Positions 1-11,652 are shown, counted from the first letter of the stretch. The stretch: 64,000 nt of DNA from Papaver somniferum (GCF_003573695.1 NC_039368.1:6967860-7031859); one strand, 5' to 3'. Notes: generated by a model not told the origin, from the sequence alone. Made by a program: numbers and translations.

Positions 1-832
1 CCTTTCATTGTTCTGTGAAGTAATGATTAATCATTTTGGTCCAACATATTTACGACAACCAACCGACGAAGATGTTAGAAAAATATTGAGGGAGAATGGG
101 GACAGGGGATTCTCAAGAATGCTAGGTAGTCTCGATTGTATGCATTGGGCATGGCAAGGATTCCCTGTATATTGGGACGGTCAATATAAGGGTCATTATG
201 CAAGACCAACAGTTATCCTTGAAGATGTTGCTTCTTATGATTGTGGGATATGTCACACTTTTTTTGGTCTTCCGGGTTCACAAAATGATATTAATGTTTT
301 GCACAAGTCGCCTCTGTTTGAAGATTTGAAGTATAGAATTTCTCCATCTGTCTGTTTCATGATCAACGACCATCAGTACACTCATGGCTATTATCTTGCG
401 GTTGATATCTATCCAAAATGGTCCACCTTGGTTCAATGCTAACGTCAGCCTCATGCTGGTCCATTGGGCCTTTCATATCAACATTTTAACGACGCCCAAA
501 TGGCATTGAGGAAGGATGTGGAACGCTCTTTTGAAATTTTGAAGAGGAAGTTCGCTATCATTTATGGCCCATATCGTGGGTTCAGTCCTCGTGAAATGCA
601 CAAGACTATGCTCACTTACATAATTCTTCATAACATGGTAATTCAGGAAACCCGTCGTGATTCAGATTGGATTAACTATGAAGATGAAGATTTGAGGCCG
701 GAGATTCGACCAGAAAGAGGCCTCCCTGCAAGGAATTATGATCAAATGACTAACTACATTCGGACCCGAAATTTGTATGACCAATTAAGAGATGATCTGA
801 GATTGAATCTTTGGGCAGAGCATGGAAGATAA
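1..832 (+). pseudogene. PIF/Harbinger transposase (DDE_Tnp_4 type), 3' part, with in-frame stop
   Basis: The frame is open at the left edge and the start lies outside. It contains the first-Asp block LGSLDCMHWAW, the second-Asp block PGSQNDINVL, the GYYLA..IYPKW block and the C-terminal RKDVERSFEILKRKF segment with the expected acidic residue, all in the order of plant HARBI1-like nucleases. The two ORF halves (to 442 and from 443) are in the same frame, separated by a single TAA at 440-442 in the segment between IYPKW and the last catalytic block. The protein would lose its third catalytic acidic residue. The family cuts and pastes TIR elements into TTA/TAA targets. Recognition is secure; loss of function is inferred from the stop. 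Confidence 0.9.
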
Positions 833-1073
833 TGATTTTATGTATTTTTTTTAGTTACTTATTTTTAATCTTTAGGTTATCTATATTTCTTAAATCCTTA
901 AATTATGTTATGTATTTTTATTAAATTATTATGTATTGTTATTTTTCAAATTAATAAACTTCAACATTTCATTTCAATCTAATATTAATTGGAATGAATA
1001 ATAATATACCAAATTAAAACTTAAACTAAAACATTAAAACTTAAACTGCTACATTAAAACTTAAACTAATACA

Positions 1074-2065
1074 TTAATCATCTAGGGGATCTATTACATC
1101 AAACTCATCATCAGTTCCCTCATCATTATCATCATCGGGTTGGTTGTTAGTAAATCCAGTTTGCTTTTCAATCTGTGCTTGAATCCTGTCAAATTCGATT
1201 TTCCATACATGTTTTTGTTGGGCGTTCATAATTGAAGGGTTAGCTTGAAGAATGTTATGCTTGTCATAGTCAAACCCAAATTTTTCTTGAGAAAAACGAC
1301 TTTTCTTACTCTCCCGATTTTGAAATTTCCTTTCAGCTGATCTTTGCTTATCGACGGTCTTTTGATGTTCCATAAACTCCGTCATGTTAAATCCTCCGGA
1401 ACTCCCTCCTTATTGAGCTAATTTTCTATCCAGTTTTGCATTGTTCCTCCCTGGAAGTTTTCTCTTATTATTACCATCAACATAATTATTCAAAACTACG
1501 TTGGAATTTGAGCTTGTAGGGGTATCTGGTGAAGAATTTGATCGACCTTGTGAAAATGGTGAAGAATTTGGTGTTGAGGGAGAAAAATTATATGGTGACC
1601 TTTCAGGTACTAGTTGATTATTTGATAAGTTATCTGGATTATATTTGTTCAAACCTTTCAAAATATGATAACAACTTTCGAAAGCGAACTGTTTACCATG
1701 TTTTCGTTGCCAACCTGTACGAACCTCTCTTTCAAAATCAACATCAGTCTGACCACTGTCCTTGCCTTTTCTCTTGGCTTGCATTATTAATGCAACATAA
1801 GCGGCCACTTCCCGGTTGATTAATTACAATGAAGTGTTCTGACAATCCTTTTGCATCACGATCATTGATGTTCATGGTTTGATCTTCATATTTCTTAAAT
1901 ATGTTATCCCACATGGTGTTACCATGTTGTTGTGCATCATCGATACAATCTTGGGTAAAAAAAAACATAATTACGACAAATACATTCATCTTCTATCATG
2001 TTGTATTTTGCACCACGGACTCGGTTCTTCTTACCTTTGCCTTGACGGTGAGCTTGTGAATCCAT
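1074..2065 (-). pseudogene. Harbinger ORF1 Myb/SANT-like DNA-binding protein, broken
   Basis: This is the accessory protein that plant PIF/Harbinger elements encode beside the transposase; in annotated plant genomes such proteins are often mislabelled glutathione S-transferase T3-like. The likely start is the ATG at 2065-2063 (MDSQAHRQGKGKKNRVRG), followed by a trihelix-like segment including TQDCIDDAQQHGNTMW. The frame breaks in a homopolymer run near 1960, again near 1805, and a TAA stop occurs at 1410-1412. Beyond it the same frame continues with a basic, charged tail (MTEFMEHQKTVDKQRSAERK) and an acidic C-terminus. It runs tail-to-tail with the transposase. At least two frameshifts and one stop make it a pseudogene. 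Confidence 0.8.
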
Positions 2066-2699
2066 TTTACAAGAAAATATAGAATTGTAGAGGAGGTGTG
2101 ATAGTTTTAGATTTGAAAAAGATTGAGAGATTAAAAAATTCTAGAGAGTTAGAAATTCTGGTGTGAGTTGATATGAGCTTGAAATTAGTTATCTATAGAG
2201 GGGGGAAATTGTAGCCGTTGGATACGGGACTGATAAGCGTTGATCTTACCAACGAGCGCTAGCTTGACTATTGCTGGCGATTTAAAGACCGTCGAGCGCT
2301 GCTTTGATCATCGAGCGACCGAGACTCTATCGCTCGCTGGAAACTCTGTCGTGTATGCCTATATGCCAGGAATAACATACAGGCATGTGAGTTTGGCAGT
2401 TTGGCGTATCCATAGTGGGTGCATATATGCCAAAAATCAGTGTTTGGCATGTGCATAGGAATAGGCCTAACATTGATTTCCCCATGATGTGTTGCTCTGT
2501 CCTAGTGCATGATGCTCAGTCCCAAGACCCACCCTGGATCCCAAACGGTTCAAGACTTCCCGGTTTTTAGATGTGGACACATCATGGGAAGAAAAAAACA
2601 TGGGTGCAAATATCAGGGTCGCAAAAAGAAAACAACTTCAATGAGAATGTCCAGGCAGACTGGATCGGACAGCAAAAGTAATCTATGGGTCTACATAAG

Positions 2700-3350
2700 C
2701 TGATAAATTATCGAAGAACTGTATCAAAATCCCCAGAAGAGTATCCCTGCCAATATTAGTAAGGATATTAGAGCTACCCCTATCTCTGACGACTGAAATG
2801 CAGAAGATAAGGTTATTCGAACTTCAGACCAAGGTAAAGACCTGTAATGTAAAGCTAGAAACATGTACTATAATTCTCTTACTTCAAAGGCGTGTAACTA
2901 TTAACATGTTGACTCGAACTAACGGAAGGTTTGGATTGAATTATTGAAAACTTCCTTGCCTACAGGAAATTCCGAAGTTCATTTGGCTCCCATGTACATT
3001 ACATTTCATTTGGCTCCCATGTACAATAGGAACCAAAACCCCAAATCTCTAGAAAATACCACCTTGCACGGCTTTGTAATAATTGCACAGAAACTGTTTC
3101 TTGTTGTTTCGACTGTTCTGAAGTTTCAACCCCGTATATGGATTGTGTTGGTTTGTCATAATACGGTACCTATGGGACTGAAGGTCCGGAATCATTTACA
3201 CAACGGCAGCAGGCAACAAAACTCTTCGGCTATGCCCGAAGGACCTTCAAACAATGAAATTTTGTGGTGCAAAGATTATGCAATGGGTCCGACTATGCCA
3301 TTGGTTTTCTACTCCAATGCTAAAGGGCACAGGAAAATCAAAAAAGGAAT
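2700..3350. repeat. Dispersed repeat, copy 1 (partner at 45080-45700)
   Basis: The order of blocks here is repeated, with divergence, at 45080-45700. Shared stretches include TTTGGCTCCCATGT, the CTAGAAACAT region, the GAAACTGTTTCT/GAAATTGTTTCT region and the AGCAGCAGGCA segment. In copy 1 the phrase CATTTGGCTCCCATGTAC is itself duplicated (about 2980-3025). Short ORFs are not conserved between copies. I do not recognise the element; it may be a decayed retroelement or transduplicated gene fragment. Confidence 0.55.
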
Positions 3351-3885
3351 CTTAAATGTGAATAAATAGTAAAAGACCGCTTTAGGTGGCAGATATTGGG
3401 GCTGGACCGGCTGGTTGTTCTCGAGTCAGACACAGGCACACAGCTCCAAATAAAAAAGAATTTACTGGGTGCCTCTGATTATAAGTGCTTTAAAGAAAAT
3501 AATCAACAAGAAGGAAAGACTTTGCCTCAAATGGGAAAACTTTAAAAAGCCCCGTAAATATTTGCTCAAAGAGCTAAAGAAATTTAACATGAACAAGAAA
3601 GCATAAATTTGAAAGACAAAGTTCAAAGGGAGAATGCAGTGACACATTTCTCAAACTCAGCATTGTGTGTCATGAAACTCCCGTAAATTATTTGCAACAG
3701 CATCCGTTTCTTCATCACTCACTCTAAATAAAAACCACTAAACTCTAAAAATCCAAAGAGAAGAGATACTTCATCTTGATTCCCCACTATACCATGTTCT
3801 TTTAACACATCAAAATAGCAAACTAAAATCAGAATAAAAGGACAAGATTTTCAGAAAGAAACCACAACCTCGTCTAGTTGATTGA

Positions 3886-5734
3886 TTAGTAAGTGTATCC
3901 CTTAACGTGAAGGCTCTCTGCAGCACCTTCTCCAACTGGAGCATCACCCTTGTAGGTACCCAAAGTAGCTTCGGAGTTGGCCTTGCACCTTGCGAGGAAA
4001 GCTGCTTGTGCCTTCTCAATGTTCTCATCCTTTCCTGACCAGGCCTTGAGGGTACTCTGTTGAAGAGCACGGCCGAAGGAGAAAGATAGTGACCATGGCT
4101 TCTTGGCCTTTAGCTGGTTCATTGCATTAAGGTTTCTGGTTGCTTCCTCCTCACTTTGTCCACCTGACAAGAAAACAACAGCTGGAACAGCTGGGGGCAT
4201 GGTCCTCTGAAGAGCACGGACAGTGTACTCAGCAATCACTTCTGGAGCAACCTTCTTGGCTTCAGAACCTGGGGTAACCATGTTGGGCTTCAATAGAGTT
4301 CCCTCAAGAAGAACCTTGTGGTCGTTCAAAGCCTTGTAGCAAGCTGCAAGAACTCTCTCGGTAACATCAGCACATCGGTCAATGTCGTGTGTTCCATCAA
4401 CCAAAATTTCAGGCTCAACAATTGGCACCAAACCATTCTCTTGGCAGATGATGGCATATCTGGCCAAACCATTAGCATTCTCGTTGATGGCCAATTGTGA
4501 TGGCTCGTTGGGGCCGATCTTTAGAACAGCACGCCACTTGGCAAATCTAGCACCAGCTGCGTAGTATGTAGCACATCGCTGGGCAAGGCCATCAAGACCC
4601 TGAGTGGTGGTCTCACCGTTGGTTCCGGCAAGTTCAACGGTACCCTTGTCAACCTTGATACCTGGAAGAACACCACCTTCCTTCATGACATCAACGAACA
4701 TCTTACCAGCAGCAGTCTTTTGGTATAGAGTCTCTTCAAAAAGGATGACACCACTTAGGTATTGAAGACATCCAGGGGTGCAGAAAAGAAGCTCACGAAG
4801 AGCACGTCTGTTGGACTCAACGTTCTCAACATTGATGCTTGATAGACGTTTTCCGATGGTACCGGTGGATTCATCAGCAGCAAGGATACCCTTTCCAGGG
4901 GTACCAATGTAGGCAGCATTGGCAATCAATTCATCTGCAGAGTAAAAAGGCAAAATCATTAACCAACAAAGAAGTGAAACTCTCAATCCAATACCCCATT
5001 GCGAGGATGAATCTACATCTAGAAAAAAAAATATTACACGAAGAGAAACTCAAAATAGTATTCCTAACACGTAAAAACAAAATATGCGTCCTACTTCTTT
5101 CACAAGTCTACACTATAACTTAGGTAAAAGAAATACTGTTATTACTGCTAAAAAATTGAAGGCACAATTGATTACCTAATCAAAACACACAAATCAAATA
5201 AATTGATTAAAGGAAAAATTGATTACTTAATCAAAACGCACAAACATATCTGCAGAATCAAATTGATTAACAAACTCTATGTTGAATCACAAGCTCAGTA
5301 GATATATGAATCATAAGCGCTTTATAGAATCAAATCAAAGATCTCAATATTAAATTCATCAAACAATAACAAATTAAGATTCACTGTTCTACAAAAATAA
5401 ATACAAACTTCACAGATCTCTCAGTCTCAGATTAAAACAAACTATTACAATGTCTATCTTTGTATTTACAAATCATAAAAACAGAATCGCTGATTTTCAA
5501 AGTAAGATCTACACAGTGAGCTTAAATCAAACCAGATCCATAAACAACAACCAGAATCTAAGCATAAACAACCAAGATCTGAGCAAAAAAAAGTACCAAA
5601 AACAAATTAAAACAACAACCAAATCAGATCTCACCAAAACGAATCAAATCAACGAAATCAAACCAAACAATGACAATAAAGAAGAGAAGGGATTGAAGAT
5701 TATTACCAGCGTACTTTCCCTTGTAGCAAGACAT
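3886..5734 (-). CDS. FBA: Cytosolic class I fructose-bisphosphate aldolase (two exons)
   Basis: It catalyses reversible cleavage of fructose-1,6-bisphosphate to dihydroxyacetone phosphate and glyceraldehyde-3-phosphate in cytosolic glycolysis/gluconeogenesis. Exon 1 coding is 5707-5734 (28 nt, MSCYKGKYA plus one base) and exon 2 is 3886-4934. The donor GGTAATA and acceptor CTCTGCAG rejoin to read [18 protein letters not shown]. The joined CDS is 1,077 nt, 358 aa, the usual length of plant cytosolic aldolases, with no transit peptide. Visible motifs are AADEST with the active-site Asp near residue 30, WRAVLKI, VEPEIL, and the class I signature [11 protein letters not shown] with the Schiff-base Lys at residue 225; it ends in Tyr as the family does. 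Reading exon 2 alone from an upstream ATG gives a false N-terminus of intron sequence. No disabling change is seen, so it is very probably functional. Confidence 0.96.
4935..5706 (-). other. Intron 1 of the aldolase gene
   Basis: A 772-nt AT-rich intron with GT donor (5706-5705) and CAG acceptor (4937-4935) interrupts the Asp codon after codon 9. Early position after a very short coding exon is common in plant cytosolic aldolase genes. Small ORFs inside it have no recognisable product. Confidence 0.9.
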
Positions 5735-5842
5735 GATTATTTTAGATGAAGAAGAGGAACTGAAATTTCTTTTGACACAAGAAAATATGATAAGAGAAGG
5801 GTAGAAGGTATAATGAGAGGAAAAGGAGGAGAGATTGTTAGG

Positions 5843-5850
5843 TTTATAAA
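5843..5850 (-). promoter_or_regulatory. TATA box of the aldolase gene
   Basis: TTTATAAA lies about 110 bp upstream of the aldolase ATG, leaving room for a start site near 5815 and an 80-nt CT-rich leader. Placement relative to the gene is the main evidence. Confidence 0.6.
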
Positions 5851-5984
5851 GAGTGTATTGGAGGGTAGAGAGCAAGTATCGTCGTCGGTTTTATCGCCAG
5901 CCCACCCACTTTCGTCTGACGTGGTGGTTTTCCACGCAAGACTCACCTGTGTTAGGTTGTTTTTTTACGATGGAAACTTTCTGT

Positions 5985-6170
5985 CATTAATTTATTTATT
6001 TATGTAAAATAAATTATGATTTGCCATCAATAATTTATTTATTTATGTCAAAAAGTTATGATTTTCCATAAATAATTTATTATTTATATAAAAAAAATTA
6101 TGATTTGCCACAAAAAAAAACTATACACCATTAATTTATTTATTTATGTAAAAAACTTATTATTTGCCCG
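5985..6170. repeat. Imperfect AT-rich tandem repeat
   Basis: Four degenerate units starting near 5985, 6029, 6069 and 6129 share AATTTATTTATTTATG followed by a TTATGATTTGCCA-like tail. Units are 40-60 bp with indels. It lies upstream of the aldolase promoter. Confidence 0.7.
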
Positions 6171-6439
6171 AAAAGAAAAAGAAATCCATACATTCACCGA
6201 CCGTACAGGCTAGTTATTTACCGGTATTACAAGCTACTAATGTAGCTACCTGTTTGTCCAGTGAATTGTGATATTCACCTCTTTTTTAAAGATTCAAAAA
6301 ATTTGAATGTGCATTATGTTATAAAACAAGTTACTTGGATGTGATAAGTAGTAACGCGGACGTGTATGATTATGACGATTAAAACGGGTGAGCGAATCAA
6401 GATTATTTTTTAGTGAGGTGAAACGAAGTCTCTTTTGAT

Positions 6440-7152
6440 ATTTTATGTATCTGATTTCATGAAAAACAGATACACCAATCCATTACCATATTTGCAGGGA
6501 TTAAATTTTCAAAATCAAGATAATAAAATTCATCAAGAAGTGTAGTATTTTCTAGTGTATCTTCACTTGTTTTTATCTGACTCCGTGTATAATTAAAATC
6601 TTCTTCATCTTATGCTTTCTGGGCTTGTGCCGGTTAATAGTTAAAATTAGTTTTAGAGGTAATTTCGTGTTGAACACTCGTTTCTTCTAGCTATACAACT
6701 CCGCCTAATCAAAAGCGACCTTAGAGATCGGCTTAATCTACATTTTTCAGCTTTGTCATTTCTGACTACAGTAAAACTTCGATAAATTAATCACTTCGCT
6801 AAAATAATAAATTTTCTGATCCCAACTAGGTTTGGATAAGTTAAATTTTAAATCAATAAATTAATAACTTCGTTAAATAATAATTTTCTTTGTTCCCGTC
6901 GTTATTAATTTATCAAAGTTTTACTGTAATAGACAACCTAACTTGCATGATGCATCCACTATTCCAAATACCATACTTTCACCATCTAACATAAATACTA
7001 ATCTTATGCCCAATTCAAGTTTGTGACCTAACAAATTTCCTAGCCAGAAAGAACGGTAGTGTTCCAAAATAGTAATTAGATTAAACAACTTTTGAAATCT
7101 AGTCCCACACATTGAATTTCTTAATTTGTGGTCGTTGGAAGCAGAGAAAAAG
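6440..7152. repeat. Left member of a diverged direct repeat (partner 9952-11052)
   Basis: Sequence from TATCTGATTTCATGAAAAA to GTTGGAAGCAGAGAAAAA recurs in order at 9952-11052, for example the block ending in CCTTGCATGATGCATCC and CCCACACATTGAATTT. The left copy carries the Emigrant-like MITE and the right copy the Tourist-like MITE, each lacking in the other. The pair flanks the 7153-9516 element. Whether these are old LTRs or a segmental duplication is unresolved; TG...CA ends are not evident. Confidence 0.65.
6769..6926. mobile_element. Emigrant-like (pogo-type) MITE, 158 bp
   Basis: Termini are CAGTAAAACTTCGATAAATT at the left and its imperfect reverse complement (ending AAAGTTTTACTG) at the right, flanked by a TA duplication (6767-6768, 6927-6928). 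CAGT ends, AT-rich core and TA targeting match Emigrant MITEs and pogo-like parents. The paralogous site near 10843 reads straight through (CCAACTAATAGACAACC) with one TA, giving an empty-site comparison. It has no coding capacity. Confidence 0.9.
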
Positions 7153-7499
7153 GGTCATTACATGATAATTTGAATTGCCCCTTATAAAAAGAAAAAATGA
7201 AAATGACTAATTGATCCTTACATAGTTTAGTGTTGATAATCAAATTTCACTTATATTAATTCTAAACCAAATCAAAATCAAATTTTTAGAGTATAAAAAA
7301 AAAAAGTTTAGAGGAGAAGAAAAGAAAAACTTTTGTGATATTTGTGAAACCCTAGATTTTGATTCACTCAACCAAAATGAGTGATTCCAGTGACAAATTT
7401 GAGATGAGTGAATCTCTAAATTAGTTCCCATTAACTTTTTGTCGCTCAAAATTATCTAAAGTATGTAAAAAAATTGAAACTTTTAAAATTTCAGAAGAA

Positions 7500-7990
7500 C
7501 TTACGGTTGGAATTTAGCTCGTTACCAACCGTAACTCTCAGTTACGGTTCCAAAAGTATCGAATACCAACCGTAACTGGTTCAATTTGGGGAAAACCCAA
7601 TCGTAATACCAGTTACGGTTGGTAGAATGACAATATATAGCAACCGTAACAAATTACGGTTGGTAACTAATGAATCGAGATCAACCGTAACTAACCTACG
7701 GTTGGTAAGGTTATTTGAGTTTCAAGTCGTAACTCAAACACGGTTGATATCGGTGATGCAATTACAAACCGTAAAAAGAAAATGAAACATCCAGGACAAC
7801 TTACGGTTCGTAACTTAAGTAACGAGACCAACCGTAAGTAATTTAAGGTTGCAAAAAAAATTCGCAACTGAACATTTTATCTCAAAATCAAGAACTTACG
7901 GTTGGTATTTGAGTTAAATGAACCGTAACATCAACCAAATCTATAGTTACGGTTCCAATTGGAGTTATTACCAACCGTAACTCACATGCA
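7500..7990. repeat. Alternating AACCGTAA / TTACGGTT motif array (copy A)
   Basis: In about 490 bp there are 7 exact TTACGGTT and 8 exact AACCGTAA octamers, plus one-mismatch forms such as AATCGTAA and CTACGGTT, usually as TTACGGTTGGTA or its complement. Orientations alternate, so neighbouring motifs can pair into many short stem-loops. The same array is in copy B (15700-16195). Confidence 0.9.
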
Positions 7991-8871
7991 ACACAAAAAT
8001 TTCAATTTCAGTTTTGATCCACAACTCTAATTTTTAATACAAAACTAACTTAAATCAAACACAGTAAACAAAACCCTAACTGGGTCTTTTCGAAATATAG
8101 TTTTCAATCAACGATTATCAATTTTTCAAATCGCTGATTAATCGAGGACGATGAAATTTCAATTTTAATGGAGGAGGAGAAGAGAAGAGAAGATGAAAAA
8201 ATCAAAAAAGTTTTTTGATTGTTCTGATTCCATTAGGTTAAAAATTGAAGAGGGTAATCTAGTCAATTTACACCCCCTATAGGACACCCCTAACCAATAA
8301 GAAGGACATTTCTATCACACTTGCTGCCTCTCTAGTGGAACATGCCGCCCCTATAACAGGGTTGATTATAATGGAGAACTGATTATGAAAATCTAGGTGG
8401 GTCTGGGGTAAAAGTTGTTCATTCATAACACTATTTCCGTATGGGGCACAAAACTAGAATTTTGTCACGCCAGGTGGCCGGGGAAACTTGCCTAGCCACT
8501 CTAGAAAAACGACTGAGCGATTTAACTTGTATCACATGATGGACTCTCTGTTACCATCAATCAAGTTTATGTCGTTGGCGGTAAAGGTTATGCTCTCCAG
8601 ATCCAAACTCTATCATCGTAGGGAGAATTACAATCACCAGTGGTAATTATTCAAAAAATTTCCATAAAATTTCTCACATGATTCTTGACGATGAAAAATC
8701 TAAATTCAAGCTTTTTCCGGGTTCTTGTATTTCCATTACCGATTAAATCCGCAAACATTTGAAATACGCTGTCTCATAAATTGAAACTGGTAAAATTCAT
8801 GCCTCCATCACTTGCAACCGATATCCAAATTTGAATAAGGTCAACATCTTCTTCTCGAGTGAAGCAATCGC

Positions 8872-9105
8872 GCAAGCTATTTCGAATAAAAGGTGAAGAA
8901 TAGGTATGAGTTGAATTGCATAAGAGATTGAATGTTTCGTGAATCAAGCGCAAGCTATTTCTAATGAAAGGTGAAGAATAGGTATGCGTTGAATTGCATA
9001 AGAGATTGAATGTTTCGTCAAGCAAGCGTAAGCTATTTCGAACAAAAGGTGAGGAATTAATATATATGAGTTGAATTGCATAAGAGATTGAATGTTTCTG
9101 CTCCA
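8872..9105. repeat. Three-unit 78-bp tandem repeat (copy A)
   Basis: Units start near 8872, 8950 and 9028, each carrying CAAGCTATTTC..., GGTGA(A/G)GAAT and GAGTTGAATTGCATAAGAG. Seventy-eight is a multiple of three, so a minus-strand reading frame (8774-9145, 123 codons) runs through with a 26-residue repeat containing NLLCNSTHTYSSPF. Copy B has an equally long frame at 16985-17356. Coding status is unproven. Confidence 0.8.
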
Positions 9106-9516
9106 TTCTCTCTCTGTTGATCTTCATACCTTTAGGGTTTGTCATTTATTTTGTGACTTGTATCACTGGTTTTGTGATTGTTTGATAAATGTGATCTTTG
9201 GAGTTCTTTTCATGAGTAAATCCCTTATTGAGCAGTTTATTGAACACAAAATCAGTTTCAGGAGTGGTTTTTCTTTTAAAACATCACCGTCAACAGAAAT
9301 AACAATCTTCTACATCACGACTCATACGAAGATATCAACTCAGTCCGACATTTCTTTACCGTTTCTGACCGTCGTTTATAGTCAGTGATGTAACTATTAT
9401 GAGATTTTTTATCCAAAAACCCCTTGAGAAAATGTTGGATCATTTTTTTGCACAATTGTTATTTGGTTTGATTTTTTTCTCCATAAGCCAAACAATACCA
9501 TTTAAACCTGTGTTTT

Positions 9517-9951
9517 TTCCTCAACAAGACCTAAACACGAATGTTGAACAGAACCCTCACTCGATCTATTTCACTCAATCACCATTGTTGCAGATGAAAA
9601 ACTTGGAGAGGGGAGGAAGGAAGAAAGAAACAGCCGCAACCCGCAAAAAATGAAGAATGAGATGTGAAGTGAGAACCCTAAATGTTATAGAACTTGTTTG
9701 GTAGTAACAAATCCTGTCCGTCAAGAAGATTCTCGAGATGTAATAAAATCACGATCTATGCTATCAGATTAATTATAGTTAGGTGAAGGACAAGTTGGTA
9801 ATTTTACTAACCCATTTAACTCTGACTTCGTAGGGCCCACTGACTTAACCCTGCTACAAACGGAAGTGTGACTAGTTTGTTAATAGTTTGTAGCAGTGTG
9901 GCTATTTTGCAAATTGGGTCTTAATATTGGGACTGTTTTATACATTTCCCT
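9517..9951. other. Non-coding tail of copy A region
   Basis: This sequence is not present after copy B. It may be the remaining 3' part of the copy A element or independent DNA. No gene or clear terminal repeat is seen. Confidence 0.4.
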
Positions 9952-11052
9952 TTTATTTATCTGACTTCATGAAAAAGTACAGATTATATAGGTCATGTTG
10001 GCAGGAGATTAGATTTTTCAAATTCAAAGGACTCACACTAAGTATATTTGGATACCAAAAGTATAAATACTTCAAATTATTTTTCTTCAGAAAATGTTAA
10101 ATTTTCCACTTGATTTCTTGTTTTTGTTGCTACAGAAGTTAAAAAGTAACTTCTGAATGCACCGGCAAACACATTATAAGATTCATAACCAGTGGAGCCT
10201 GGTCTAAAATCTCCATTTTTCTTTATATGAGTGATGATTCTATCCCTGATTAAAATATTTTTTCCCTTGTTTTCTCTGGATCATTTTTTATCGGCTAATA
10301 CTTAACATCCGTAATTTTGTGAAAAACATTTTATGGTGGGTTTGGATGTACAATTTTAAAGATGAGATTTATGGATCCAGGGGATTTGGTGGAATTACGT
10401 TTCCCTCGTTACATTTGGTTGTCTAAATCCCTGGAATTACGTTTCCGACGGGATTCACTTTTCCAGCAAATCCATATGGAGTCCGACCCCTCCCCCTAAG
10501 ATTTGCTAGGAAACTTATGAGGGGATTTATGGACCCACTTTTTTTTTACTCCAAATCCCATGTATATACAATTTTTTAAGATTAAGATTTTTAGGACAAT
10601 GCCAAAAAATACATAGACTTTAACACAAGAAAATTTTATGAATCCTAGGAATCTCAACTGAGTTACCAAACAAACGAGGGATTTACATGAATCACAGGAT
10701 TCATGGAAATTGTGAATTCTGCAACCAAAACCCACCATTAGTTATTTTTTCCATTTCTTACATCCATAAAACTCCACCTAATCAAAGGCAATCCTAGAGA
10801 CCGGTTTAATCTACATTTTTCAGGTTCCGTCATTTCCAACTAATAGACAACCTACCTTGCATGATGCATCCAAGACTCCCCATTACTATACTTTCACCAT
10901 CTAACGGAAATACTAATATTTATGCGCAATTCAAGTTTGTGACCTACCAAATTTCCTAGCTAAAAAGAATGGTAGTGTTCCAAAGTAGTAATAGATTTTG
11001 CCCCACACATTGAATTTATAAATTGGTTGTTGTTGGAAGTAGAGAAAAAGGG
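9952..11052. repeat. Right member of the diverged direct repeat (partner 6440-7152)
   Basis: It is homologous to 6440-7152 but longer because of the 404-bp Tourist-like insertion and about 100-170 bp of extra sequence near 10030-10250. It provides the empty site for the Emigrant-like MITE. Homology ends at GAGAAAAAGGG, the point where the 2.36-kb element begins in the left copy. Confidence 0.65.
10334..10737. mobile_element. Tourist-like MITE, 404 bp
   Basis: The left end TGGTGGGTTTGGATG and the complement of the right end TGGTGGGTTTTGGTTG form an imperfect terminal inverted repeat, flanked by TTA at 10331-10333 and 10738-10740. TTA duplication and the GGTGGGTTTGG-type end fit non-autonomous PIF/Harbinger (Tourist) elements. 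The aligned part of 6440-7152 lacks it. No coding capacity. Confidence 0.85.
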
Positions 11053-11652
11053 AGTAACATTCATTTATATTTCTCTAGTTTTGGGGTCCTTTGGCTTTTC
11101 TTGGGTTCGAATGATCACAGATTTGCAGCAAATACCTGACACCCTACTCAACTGTTGGTTTTTAAAGGATATTCTCATCCATTATGCGCATCAAGTTTTG
11201 TTACTGTACCTTTTGTAACTCAGACATTTAGTTAGGGTTACCAGTACTGCAGGAAGTTATTGCAGGCGCACCGAGAGTGTGAGTCCAACTCTAGAGCATC
11301 AAGAGGACCACGGCAACAATCAAAACCTTTATTTTGCATAGTCAGTTTTAGCTGAGACGCCCGAAATCTCTAACAAATTTCCGGTCTCTATCAACGGATG
11401 AGATTTAGCTGAAGAACTTAGTGAAATGGTCGAGATCTTGCTGACACGGCCGAAATCTCACCAGGATGAGTTGGCGCGTCGACGGGTATTACGAAATTTT
11501 ATCATAAAAAAATAAAATTATCCTTATAAGCTCGATTTTCTTTCTATTTTGTGAAATTGCTAATCATATTATGACCAACAAGTTTAAATTAGTCTAAAAC
11601 TTTCTATGCCATCATCAATTGCTTGATTAAATTAAACAAATGTTTGAAACGA

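Larger units (their letters stand above)
1..2467. mobile_element. PIF/Harbinger DNA transposon, left end outside window
   Basis: Two convergent broken genes typical of plant PIF/Harbinger elements lie here: a DDE transposase on the plus strand (1-832) and a Myb/SANT-like accessory ORF on the minus strand (1074-2065). After about 400 bp of non-coding subterminal sequence the right end appears to be ...AATAGGCC at 2467, followed by TAA at 2468-2470. TAA/TTA is the target duplication of this superfamily and a GGCC-type terminus suits it. The left terminus is not in the window, so the TIR and duplication cannot be confirmed. Both genes are disabled, so this is not an autonomous copy. Confidence 0.75.
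7153..9516. mobile_element. 2.36-kb repeated element, copy A (unclassified non-autonomous)
   Basis: The block from GGTCATTA to AAACCTGTGTTTT is repeated at 15370-17731 with almost the same length (2364 versus 2362 bp) and roughly 95% identity by eye, while the flanks differ abruptly at both ends. It contains a leader, a dense AACCGTAA/TTACGGTT array, an A/G-rich stretch, a GC-richer segment (about 8460-8520) and a 78-bp tandem repeat. No transposase or RT is encoded and no clear TIRs were found at these boundaries. It may be the shared part of a larger element; further sequence to about 9950 occurs only in copy A. Confidence 0.75.

Noticed and set aside
2240..2458. 72-codon plus-strand frame and its minus-strand partner
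   Set aside because: Lies in the subterminal non-coding part of the Harbinger element; no domain and overlapping frames on both strands.
4935..4986. Alternative N-terminus [16 protein letters not shown] for aldolase, resembling a signal peptide
   Set aside because: It is intron sequence; the acceptor CTCTGCAG and the upstream exon MSCYKGKYA give the standard cytosolic N-terminus.
4318..5123. Plus-strand frames opposite the aldolase gene
   Set aside because: Antisense shadows of the conserved aldolase exon and intron.
7500..7990. CRISPR-like array of short repeats
   Set aside because: Motifs are 8-12 bp, in alternating orientation with irregular spacing, in a plant transposable element; there are no constant direct repeats of 23-40 bp and no cas genes.
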